From: Nemophila menziesii | Lineage: Eukaryota; Streptophyta; Magnoliopsida; Boraginales; Hydrophyllaceae | NCBI GenBank assembly: GCA_029959085.1 | Contig: JARWIR010000016.1 | Coordinates: 24,065,499-24,129,498, forward strand | Direction: 5' to 3' | DNA: 64,000 nt | Shown here: one piece after another, positions 21,230 to 31,829 of the stretch | Position numbering within the stretch: position 1 is the first letter of the stretch | How the letters are laid out: each line of letters begins with the position of its first letter | Position numbers and translations under genes: made by a program | Notes under the pieces: generated by a model | The model's input: the letters and a program-made list of their open reading frames with translations, nothing else | Database searches by the model: none | What the model was told of the DNA's origin: nothing

Positions 21230-22920
21230 TGACTTTATTTGGGGGTCGTTAGTGTAGGGGAGGAAAATACATTGGCTCTCGTTGGAGATCCCATGTCTTC
21301 CTAAAAAGTATGGCAGTTTGGATTTGAGGAGCGCACACAATTACAACAAATCACTCTTGGCCAAACTAGGTTGAATTTTTTCACAAAATGATCAGCTTTG
21401 TGGGTAAGAGCGTTTAAACAAAAATATTCTCAGGATGGGTTTATGGAACGTATTGTGAAGCCTTTGGACTCTAGGATGTGTAAAAATATCCTACTAGGTC
21501 GAGAGGTTCTAAGGGTAGGAGTTACTGAGTTATTAACTGGGAATGAGAAGTTATATAAATTGAGCTTCGAGTCTTCGGGTATTTTCTCAGTAAAATATGC
21601 ATATTATAGGTTGTCATCGACGGTAATTGAGTCAATCCTCAAGTAGGATTTCGTTTGGTCTCTTAAATGCCCGCAAAAAGTTAAAGTGTTATTGTGGAGT
21701 ATGATTTGGGACCGTTTTCCTATGCGTGGGAATTTTTCCTTGAGAAGGGTTTTGGAATATTCGTTATGTCGAAGGTGTGGTTTGAAATTAGAGTCAGGTG
21801 GTCATTTGTTTCAAAGGTGTGTTGGATATAGGAGAGTGCTCAAGATGTGTACTACAAAATTAATTGGAATGAGAGAGGAGCAGCGCCTGGCAGCCAAATG
21901 TGGAGCGTCTAGTTTGGCTGGTACAACTCCAGGTCGTGGTGTTGCGGTTGGCCGAATTGGTGGACAATAGACTTCAAGTTTCATGGGGTTGTCCAAATGC
22001 AAGAATCGGTATCACACTTTGCGGCAGCTGGAGGATCAGCCTGGGAGAGTAACGTCTGAAGCAGGGGCTTTGGAATGAGACAAGAGTTGTAACAGGTACG
22101 TCAAATCAGTTCCAGCCCTTGGATGCGAACAGGTGGTGGGAAAGCGTGTTGTCCATCAAGGAGTTAGTGAATAGGGTCAAAAGAAGGTCTCTTATAGCAG
22201 CGTGTGTATGGCAAGTGTGTTTCGATAGGAATATGCAAATTTTTGACCAATTCGCACGGAGGAAAATGGACAGTGAATTAATGGCTATTATCTGCAAAGC
22301 GGCGAATGATTATGTGATGGAGGATCAATTACATCACCTAAAAACGTTCTTGTAAAATGGGTAAAACCGGAGAGTGGGATCAAATTAAATGTAGATGGGT
22401 CATTTGATGCGGATAAGTCATATCCGGAGTAGGAGGACTATTTCGCAATAATAACGGGGATTATTTGGGAGGTTTTTTGGGGAGTTGTATCGCACGTATA
22501 CCCTTTTGAAATGGAGTCGCTTTCTTTACACTTTGGATTGCACATGCCTGTAAGACGGGGGTATACTTCCTTATATCAAAATTGACTCGAGTGAGTTGCA
22601 CATGCTAGTTAAGGACGGTGTAAAATCAAGGGGATTTTTGAATGATATAGTATGAGTTTGTCGAGATATTTTGGCTTCTAAGGAGCATTTTGACTTGGTT
22701 TGGAGTTTTCGTCAAGCAAATAAGTGCGCGGATTGGATGTCTAAACTTGGTGCGACTGGTACGGAGGGGCCAATCCCGTATAGAGACCCGCCTTATGTTT
22801 TATGGAGGTTGATAGCAAGAGATCTCTATGGTTGGGCCGTACCTCGTGCACACAGTTAGGCAATAAATAGTGGGAAGTTTGCACTTCCTGGTCGTTTAGA
22901 CCTTATCTGTAACAAAAAAA
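21230..22920 (+). mobile_element. 5'-truncated LINE remnant inserted in the duplicated defensin promoter
   Basis: Plus-strand translation gives 'PKKYGSLDLRSAHNYNKSLL' (~21295-21355), then WVRAFKQKYSQDG (21398), the RT-associated zinc-binding region (LKCPQKVKVLLWSMIWDRFP…CRRCG…GHLFQRC, 21660-21840), and an RNase H-like start (KLNVDGSFDADKS, ~22385). Stops and frameshifts make it inactive. An A-rich end at ~22912-22920 and missing EN and RT domains fit 5' truncation on insertion. Confidence 0.75.
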
Positions 22921-23126
22921 ATTATGATTTGATGTATTTGCAAATTTATCATTGTTTTTATTAAATATTTCTATTTTAAAATTGTAACAATGTGTTATTA
23001 TTTCTTTTTCTATCTTTCATTAGTCTATAATTTGTCGTGTACGTGAAGGGTAGATTGTAACTTGCAAAAGAAAAAAAAGTGAGAGTACTTTGCATAAGGA
23101 AAAAACTAACGATTGAGTTCATGTTG

Positions 23127-24015
23127 GTCAGAAGTTAGTTTGGGTTCATATAGGGCTGTAAACGAGTCGAACCAAGCCGAATACTAGATGTACAAGCTTG
23201 TTTGTTTAATTTCTCGAGCCGAGCTCAAATTAAAACGAGTCGGGCCGAGCCGAGCTCAAATTTAAACGAGCCGCGGCCGAGCTTCCAATGATCCAAATCA
23301 GAAATGTATGTACCCTTAGCCTTATAATTTTTTCATAGTTTATGGAAAAGCTAATGAACTAATACTATTTGTTTGTATAATTTTCAATAAACAATGTGAA
23401 CTTTATTGAAGGAAGATCATGCGAGTCACAAAGTATTAAATTTAAAGTATTATGCTTTGAGAATAGCAATTGTGGTACCATATGTGAAAAAAAGATTTTA
23501 CATCATGAAGATGTGCATATGTTCTACGTCATTGTACATGTGTTGAAGATTTCTGTGGGAGCCATGTTCCTCTAATTGGTGATGGTGGCGGAAAAGGAGA
23601 TGGTGGCAGCGATGGAGGCAGTAGTGGAGGAAATGGTGGTGGTGGAGGAGGTGGGGAAGGAGGGAAAGGTGGCGACGAGGGAGGTGGTTATACAGGATAC
23701 CCTGGTAAAGGTGGTGGTGATGGAGGTGACGAAGGAGGGAAGGGCGACGATGGGGGAGGTGGTGGTGATACATGATCCCTAGGTGAAGGTGGTGGATTAG
23801 ATACTCTTACTAGCAATGGAGAAGGAAGGGATGGAGGTAGCGATCGTGGTGGTGAACCTAACACTTCACTAGATCAAGGTGGGCGTAACAATTAAAACAT
23901 TTTTTTAAGTGATAATGGCTATGAATGCAAATAACACGGGGCATCTCCTAGTCATCGTTGCATTGGAAGGAAATGTTTAGGCATTCCTTGTGAACTTCTT
24001 GGTTCCAATGTTTAA
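23127..24015 (+). pseudogene. Defensin-tail pseudogene (copy 2)
   Basis: Clear homologue of defensin gene 1. The start codon is lost (…cgATTgag… in place of …cgATGgag…). Exon 1 and the donor are disrupted by a hAT-like insertion. In exon 2 a small deletion near 23490 shifts the frame within the defensin domain, and an in-frame TAA follows the cysteine domain near 23574. The Gly-rich tail (23580-23880) and the C-terminal region ('GCIGRK.LGIPCE'-like, 23955-24015) are still recognisable, also with stops. Confidence 0.85.
23153..23300. mobile_element. hAT-like short element or remnant
   Basis: It begins 'tagggctgtaaacgagtcg' and repeats GAGCCGAGCTC-type motifs, the hallmark of a common group of short plant hAT-derived elements. 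It replaces part of the signal exon and the 5' part of the intron of the duplicated defensin gene. Exact ends were not found. Confidence 0.5.
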
Positions 24016-24957
24016 TATAGCCACATTGTATATATTTTAATAAACAAAGGGATTCTAGATGCAATGATATAAAATTATATGGTTATTAAATAAAATCACT
24101 TAGCTTATATTAAATTATAATATTTAATTAAAATATTTGTTAATGTTTATTAAAATAAAATGTTTAAATTACATTCAAATCCAAAAGAATAAATCTAACT
24201 ACAACATAATATAAAAAGTACAAAAAACTAATAACCTTGTTGAAAAATCAAAAAATGGAATATATAATAGAATATGGCATTAAGCACTCTATTTATTTTA
24301 ATACAAAGAAGGTTCTTAGATAATGTTAAATAGCTATAGTCATATTAAGGCGTCCTAAAATAAGGGCTATAAGAAAGTCTTTATGTCTTCTAGCTGCATT
24401 TGTCCCTAGTTAAGTATCTCCATACACCATCGCATGGAAATATGTAGAGTAATCGAGGTGATGTTTGATTAACCTCGATATTTTTCATTCAATATGTGCA
24501 AGCACTCACTTCTCGATATATATATATATATATATTCCCCTAAGCTTAAAGAAAACATTCCTGGTTAACAAGGAGGTGATACCTTCGACCCTTGGAGATC
24601 ATGTGCTTCTGTCCCTCTCAATGCTTGTTCCAAGACTATAATGACCTCCTAGGAATCTACTTCATGATTATGAGACCCCAAGATCCTAAACCATCGCTAA
24701 TCCCATATGCAAAGCTATTAGTTCAGCAACTACCAACAATATACTATTTATCTGTCACTGGAAAACTCGAGACCCAAATCCTTTCTAGATATCGTATTAC
24801 TCCACCAACATCTTCGTTTTGTCACATGTTGTCCACACTCACACTGGTAGTAAGTTTCCTATATATTTGTGTCTTAAACCACCCCAATAACTTAAACTTT
24901 TCTTGTCGGTTGAGCGTTCCCCTAGCGGATCTTCCCTAGTCTTTTGTCACATGCTTC
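24016..24957. other. Downstream flank of defensin pseudogene
   Basis: Homologous to the downstream flank of defensin gene 1 (~18950-19765). It contains a short TA microsatellite near 24517-24535. No gene seen. Confidence 0.5.
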
Positions 24958-25960
24958 TCTCTACAATAATTGTCTCCCGATTCAGAAATCTGATGTTCTC
25001 AAAATCACAGTCAATTCTCCAAGACATAACACACAAATGAAGGCCCAACAGTATATTCCACATTCTTCCATCAAAAATCCAATTGTGTGATAAGTTCCAC
25101 TTCGACTAGTAAGTGTTCAATATGAAAATTTTGTAAGTCCTTGGAATGATTCTTTTTGATATCGTTGTCGTCTCACAATATTCGTGGAATTACCTACATT
25201 TCTAGGAATTGATGTTTACCTCTCTATGATGATACTACTGAACCTGGAATCCACATGTACTATTTATGTGATCCTCCATAGGCCAAAATCCCAATGACTA
25301 CACATATCTCTACTATAGTTTTGTCCCGCTTATTTTGAGAACTGTGCCCCTGTCCACATGTTGTGAAAAAAGTAACTTCACCCATTTGTTGTGTTGTTTA
25401 TATTATACACTACCTTTTTAGTCGTAAAGAAACACCCTATTTGGATGTTGAAATACTGTTAAGGGTCTGATCCCAGCCTTGTGTATCTAGTTTTTCCTAA
25501 GAAGTAAACTTTCCTATCGAACTCATTACACGACCAATCACTTACAGATGAATCATATTTGATCTTACCTCAAACATTTTTTCAGCAAGTAGGACCCATA
25601 TTTATTGAGTTTTTGGAGAATATCGCAATATGTTTTCGGCATTTTCATCGGTTTCCCCATAACACAAACATAGGGAAGGTACTTTTACGCTACTAGTAAC
25701 TAGATTTCACCATGTAGCTAGATTTTGTGCATTCCTCCATATATCAAAAACTGAACCTTTTGTGGAAACTAGAATTTCCACACTCTTTCCCACTTTATAT
25801 TTTCACTCGTCTCCGGTGTAGCTTCACCCATAATTTCCAACTTAACTAAGTAAATCCCATGTGCTTCAGTTTTCCAATATAGATGATCTTTCCTTTCAAC
25901 ATCTTCTTCTAATTACACAATTGTTAATTCTAACAACTTCGTTGTCGGGAGTATATGTTG
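24958..25960 (-). pseudogene. LINE remnant, zinc-binding/RNase H region
   Basis: The minus strand of 25600-25800 reads like the RT-associated zinc-binding region of plant LINEs: a WRNA…ATW stretch, VKVPS, then 'CLCYGETDENAEHILRYSPK' (the usual motif is CxxCxxxxExxxHxxxxC/S). Flanking scraps are too broken to assign. Confidence 0.5.
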
Positions 25961-26430
25961 GAGTTGTTCTAACTAGTAGAAGAAATAGAAGGATAAGTGC
26001 ATACATATGTTGGAGTTGTTCTAACTACATAGTTTAGAAAGTGATTAATGAGGTTCTTTGATAAGCCCTTTATCAAATTTTAGCTTGTTGTCCATTTATT
26101 ATATTTATGTCCTTCTCAGCCCCTTCTAGACTTTTTACTGCCTTTTTATTTAGCCATTATATAAGCCACATCCTTTTAGCTTTTAGGACTTTTTTGTATG
26201 ACCTGCACTCGAATCGCGATGCATAGACAATCATTTTAGAGCTTGATTTTGGGGTGGTGGGTTCACCATTAAGGAAATTATTATTGGGTTGGGTATTTTT
26301 TAGCTTATATATTTGTGCTCTATATTTTGATGATGATTCACTGTTTATTATATTGTAACCCTTTGCCGGTGTAAAAGTAAATGAGAAAAGAAAAATAAAT
26401 TTATGAGAAAAAGTAGCATGACATCTCACA
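25960..26430. other. Unassigned spacer
   Basis: Nothing recognisable apart from a short local direct repeat ('atatgttggagttgttctaa', near 25952 and 26006). Confidence 0.35.
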
Positions 26431-28365
26431 GTAAAAAGGGAGTCATAGCTAACTCAAAAGAGAAATTGATATGAAAGGATTATATGATCTGGACCAGCAA
26501 AGTGAAATTTTTATGTGATCATCTTTACGCTTTATATTGGGTTATTGGGGATGCTAGTTTGTTCATCAATTCATTGGGTTAAGTAAGAACATTTTATGAG
26601 AGTAACTCAAGCTCTAGGGAGATTCGTTGATGGCTAGTGAGGAAAGAGCCAAAAACTCACTCTAAATTATCCAAATATACGATCATACCGTCCCTAAGCC
26701 TACATTACAACCTTAAAGTTCTTATGATTCTTTGCTATGTGATCTAGAAATAATTGAACCTTTAGAGAGTAGTTAGATGGATCTTTGGATACTAGTGAAG
26801 CTCGATGAATAATCTATAGCCTCCTTGGTAATCTAAGGGTTGAATATTTCCTTCGTGCATTTCAAAGATAATCCGATTTGAATTTGAACCGTGTTGAATG
26901 TTTATATGACAAGTGTACATGTAAATTAGTTTGTAGATATAATTACATGAAATTTTTTGAGTACTCGCTTTGAGTTTATTATCCATATTCTGCTATCTTC
27001 TTCTTAATATGCTTAATTGACTTAGGTGTGTATAACCAACCCTATGTTCTTTATCTTTATTGTACTGGGATGATAAAACTTTGAGTTGAAGGTATTGATG
27101 TCTCCATATTTTTGATATATTAATATAGGATTGAGACATAATTTTAGGTGAAATTGATAATTGTTTAGGGATTTTTCCCATTATTAGATTTTTTCTTAAT
27201 TCATGTCTTAATTTGATGATTTATTACTTTTCGAGCATATTTGGTTTAGTTTGCGTGTTAATGTGGAACTCGTAAGGTTTATGGAATATAATTAGATGCC
27301 AAATCAATTCTAAGGAGTTAAGGAAAAAAGATACATGAGAAATCGGGAGATAAAAGGAAACAAAGTGGAAATAGGAAATGTAAAGCTGCCAAATAAATCT
27401 ATCAGTTCTGCAGATACATCCACTAGAGTGAAGATAACTCAAAATCGTCTGTGATTTTCGATGAGACATAAAGGTTTAGATAGATCTTTTCGTTGCGGTC
27501 GTTTTTATATAAAGTGGGTGGAATTTGGCCCAGTAACGAAAGAGATATGACCAAAATAGAGAGTAATGTTTATCTTGTCCTATATTTTAGGAAACGAATT
27601 TGAATTGGACTTGGACTTCAATTACTTGCCTTCCACTCTAAGATTTCGACGTAGGGTTATAAAAAACCTATAAATACACCTTCTTATCATTGTAAACATG
27701 TCTTTGCCTAGTCCTTAATTCATATTACTTTTAGAAGTCATCAAAGAGAAGCAAGTTGACAGTATGTATCTTTATTTTAGTTTATTTCTTATTAGAATGA
27801 ACTAATTTTCTGATAACTTGGGTTTTTCATATGTATAATTATTGAATTTTATTTTCTTCTATCTAAGTTTGTTTGGGAAAAACCTTTTAAATCGATTGAG
27901 CTTCTTAACCTTTATATTTGTTTTATGTGCTTTGATGTATTGATTGTTGTTCTTGCTAGTGCACGAGTATAGAATGCCTAGCAGTTGAATGGTCACACGG
28001 AATGAGTGTCTAATTGTTGAAACACCACATAAACGTCTAGTATGCGGTAGTGCATACACGCAAACCTGAGATATATCTCTCATCTTATTCTTACATCTTT
28101 ATTTTGTTTGCATTAGTTTTAGTTTAATCATTCCCTCCACAATTATTCCTATTTACTTTTATTGTCTTTTAATTCCACGAACTATTCTTACTACACTTTC
28201 TTCTAATTAATTCGTATAACACATTAAGTCCTTGAGAACGAATATTACTTACTATTAAACTTGCATATGACCTGTGATACTTGCAGTGAGTAACATCATT
28301 GGTTAGAGTGATAGTTCTTTTATTTATTTATCATTATCTTATCACACCCTACCCGCCACCAATAA
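26430..28365 (+). mobile_element. LTR retrotransposon 3' end: internal tail plus LTR (TGATGTCTCC family)
   Basis: From 26430 to 27095 the sequence matches the reverse complement of 36766-37440. At 27096 it enters TGATGTCTCC, the LTR start, preceded by a 'ctttgagttgaaggtat' tract that corresponds to the polypurine region of the other copy. The LTR runs to about 28360, where the end (…ttatcaca) also matches the other copy near 35310. No coding capacity seen. Confidence 0.6.
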
Positions 28366-29197
28366 CAAATTTATACAGTGATATAATTGTTAATATTATA
28401 CTTAAAAAAAATGAAAAATAAGTATTAGAAAGAAACAAAATTAAGAAAAATTATTAATAATTTTTTTGATGATGATTATGTATATTCATCAATCAAATTT
28501 TCATTACTCATTTTAGAGAGTGCACATAAAATTAGATAATAGTAGTTCTCATATCTTGGAATATGACCAGCGAATATAGTTTACCACCTCGATTGTACCA
28601 TTAATCGTTTTTAAGATAATAATTCACCATTCTACTAAATTAGTTTCGTTTACGATTACGATTACGATTACTTTAAACTCTCTTATAGTGTAATATATTG
28701 GTTCTTCTAATATTTTTCAACAAACCACGACCATTTGGAGTTCGAAAAGTAATGTTCTATATTTGTCAAATTAAGCCAAGTTTGTACATGTAACCATGAA
28801 TTCACTTATATAAATATGCATCTCTAAATATCCCTCTAATGTAACATTTTTTTTTTCAAAACGTCCATTTACATTTAATTTCAATAACTTTTCCAACTAT
28901 ATATGTCCTCAACTTGTGTGATTTAAAGGTATTTAAATTATTCTTCAGTATAAAATGTAAAGTAAAAAAAAAAAGACATTTATTATTCAATCATATAAGA
29001 ATACTACATTAGTGAGAAGTAAGGACTAGGATGATAAATTAGTGACAGAACTTCTTGGGCACATTTGCAATTTCATCAAGAATCACGGTATTTATTAACA
29101 AGTAAAGTAAACCGTCACTTCAAATAATAATAAAAAACCCAAAAGATTAAAAGAAAGTACACACAGTAAAAAGTTTAAAAGAATTGATCAGACAACA
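28366..29197. other. Upstream region of gene D
   Basis: AT-rich, with a short (ACGATT)n run near 28652-28671. The promoter of gene D must lie in the last few hundred bases; no clear TATA box stands out. Confidence 0.4.
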
Positions 29198-30796
29198 ATG
29201 GCGATGGTAGAAGAAAGAGAAGATGAAGAAAAATGGTTGAAGCATTATGCTTCGTTTCATGAGATATTAATAGTGGGAGATGGAGACTTTTCGTTTTCTT
29301 TGTGTTTGGCTAACTCTTTTGGCTCTGCTTCTAACATGGTGGTCACTTCACTTGACTCATATGGTAACCCCTTTTCCATTTTCGTAAACTTCTTTTCTTT
29401 TTAAAGCCTTTCTCCATTAGGGTCTTCGTAAAAGCAGCATCATGAAGTTATTATTACTGTTTCTGATCATTGTGTTATACTAATTTGAGCTTTATCTTTA
29501 ATGCTTAAACTTTGTTTGTTATTTTTCAATTTTAGGTGAGCTATATTTATTGCTTTTTCATATCATGTTACCTTTTTTATTCAAAAGAAATTCTCCATGG
29601 GCTAAAAGTTAGAGACCCAGTGGGTTTTAAACGCAACAATTTTTTTTTTGGGGGTTAATTTCTATATACCCTACTGATTGGGGGGTAAAAGTAAAAAAAA
29701 TTAAGGTCTTAATCTTTGTTCCGTGGGGTGCCCACTTTACCAAATGGGTCAATAGAAATGTACTTTGAAGATTGAATTGATTTAATTATTTTCATTCCGA
29801 TGCAGAATCTAGGCTTGCAATAAGAAAAGCAAAAATAGTAATTAATTGTACTGGTGAAATTGACCCTAGGCAAGCATTGTTTCGATTATTATATGTGTTC
29901 TGCTTTCTTTAATCCTCCCCTTCTGTTTGTGATAATCAGATGTTGTGATCAAAAAGTACAAAAATGCAAAATTGAATCTTAAAAGGTTAAAGAAATTAGG
30001 GGCATACCCTTTGCATGGAATAGATGCAACAAAAATGAAGCATCACACTGATCTTTGTATGCGTAAATTCGATCGCATCATTTTTAACTTCCCTCATGCT
30101 GGTTTTCACGGGAAAGAAGATAATCCAGTACTCATTAAGTAAGAACTTCTTTTTTCGTCTTATTATTAAACTTTTAACTATTTACATTTTACACCCTTGT
30201 ACAGGATGCACAGAAATCTGGTGTATGGGTTTTTCAGAAACTCTAGTACAATGCTTAGAGCCAATGGTGAAGTTCATGTCAATCACAAAACAACACCTCC
30301 GTTTTGCAATTGGAATCTTACGGAATTAGCGCACAAGAATTCTCTTTTATTGATTGAATGTGTTGATTTCAAAATTGAAGAGTATTTAGGTTACCATAAC
30401 AAAAGAGGAGATGGTTCGAGATGTGATATGCCATTTCCATTAGGTGAGTGTAGTACCTTCAAGTTCATACTTTCCAGAGCTATTCATATGCAATATCAAG
30501 ATCAACGCCCTTTATTAACTTTGGGAAACCATGGATTGTTACCGATGCATATGAGTATCAGAAATGATTGTTTTAGGATTTTTAATGAATATTTCGGTTT
30601 TGTGGTTGGAACATTTGGGAGGAGTGATTATGATGTGTCTCACCATGTTCGAGAAGCTTTGAGGGTTGGTTTAGCAAGATTCACTGAAGAAGATCCGAGA
30701 AGACCGTTGCAAGATTATGTAAGCATCTTGGAAGAGCTTCGTCGGATCAGTATTTCAAGATCCGAGTGGTTGAGAGGGATGTTAATGGGTGTTTGA
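29198..30796 (+). CDS. DUF2431 / BMT5-like protein, canonical At4g26485-like form (gene D)
   Basis: Exons 29198-29363, 29940-30138 and 30205-30796 give 318 residues in frame; introns are 576 and 66 bp with GT-AG ends. Unlike genes A-C the core begins almost at the N-terminus: 'LKHYASFHEILIVGDGDFSF' (G-D-G-D variant of the binding loop), 'LHGIDATKM', 'FDRIIFNFPHAGFHGKE', 'GEVHVNHKT', 'YLGYHNKRGDG' and 'TFKFIL'. An extra ~110-residue C-terminal region follows, ending in SEWLRGMLMGV. The family shares a Rossmann methyltransferase fold with yeast 25S rRNA methyltransferase BMT5; the plant substrate is not established. This looks like the ancestral, intact member of the cluster. Confidence 0.85.
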
Positions 30797-31270
30797 TCTG
30801 TAATTGTGACTTGTAAGTGAACCATCTAAAGTTGTTAGTGATATTTTGGAAATGCCAAGGCTAAAAATGGTGATAAGTTTGTGGAGGTACAACTATGGTT
30901 GAACTCTTTCTTGGACATTATATATAGCTCAAGTTTCTTTGCATTGAGTTGTCATTCATCTTTTTACTTTTTGTTACAATGAAGGTCGGACGTTAGAATT
31001 CCTAATCTAGCACTATATTAATCAATCTAAGGCGGCTGAAAATCTATCACGGAGACTTCCAATAGATAAAGAATAAGAGATAATATTTTGTGTGTATTTG
31101 TTAATATAAAGTTGTTAAAAGAGTGTTAGTTATATAGGAGGCTAAGCACACATAAGGTGCTGAAGTACACACTCATTACATACACATAACTCATTAATTA
31201 ATTTCGTCATAAACTACTATTCTAGTGTAGTTAAAGGTGCATTAGGCTTTTTGTAAAGTAGTTTTATTAT
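30797..31270. other. 3' flank of gene D
   Basis: 3' UTR and spacer. Nothing else recognised. Confidence 0.4.
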
Positions 31271-31271
31271 A

Positions 31272-31483
31272 CTTCCCCTGTCCTAAAATAATGTCTACAT
31301 TACTAAAATTAGTGTCCTAAAATTATTGTCCATTTAAAATATTAAGATATTTTTTTCAAATTTTTTCTATTATTATTTTTATTAAAAAAATAAAATATAT
31401 AATTCTAATGCATAATTAAAATATCAAGATACTCTATTAAGGATAATTTTGAAATGGTGTACGCAATGATCAGTTTTCTTAAT
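31272..31483. mobile_element. Stowaway MITE, right end missing
   Basis: It follows the sequence of the 17035-17292 element (start CTTCCCCTGTCCTAAAAT after TA) but stops before the right terminus, where Copia sequence begins. Confidence 0.7.
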
Positions 31484-31725
31484 ATATTAGCTGATGTAAG
31501 TCCCTTAGTAAATACATCAGCTATTTGAAGATGAAATGGAACGTGTAAGAGATGCAGTAGTTTAGTCTTTACTTGTTCACGAACAAAGTGAAAATCAACA
31601 TCACCGTGTTGAGTGCGAGTGTGAAACACGGAATTAGAGGCCAAAGCAATAGCAGATATGTTGTCACAAGCCAAAGTAGGTGTGAAAAGGTCAATAGGTA
31701 AGCTAAGTAAGTAAGTCATTTTAAC
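31484..31725 (-). pseudogene. Copia RNase H fragment
   Basis: The minus strand encodes 'CDNISAIALASNSVFHTRTQ', 'VDFHFVREQV' and 'IADVFTKGL', the conserved end of Copia RNase H. Only ~80 residues remain. It directly abuts the truncated Stowaway. Confidence 0.85.
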
Positions 31726-31829
31726 TCTGAGATTTAATAACCATCGCAGTTTTGATAACTTGCCACACTTCTCCTAACCACCTAAGATTTAATAACCTGC
31801 CATATTTCTCTAACTGTAACACAATCCTG

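Larger units (their letters stand above)
20850..24857. repeat. Tandem duplication unit 2 (defensin locus, LINE-interrupted)
   Basis: Homologous to 16970-19765 but lacking the Stowaway and split by a LINE at about 21230-22920. Homology resumes at 'atttgatgtatttgcaaatt' (22925). Confidence 0.75.

Noticed and set aside
28648..28671. Telomere-like short repeat (ACGATT)n
   Set aside because: The unit does not match the plant telomere TTTAGGG and has only about three copies.
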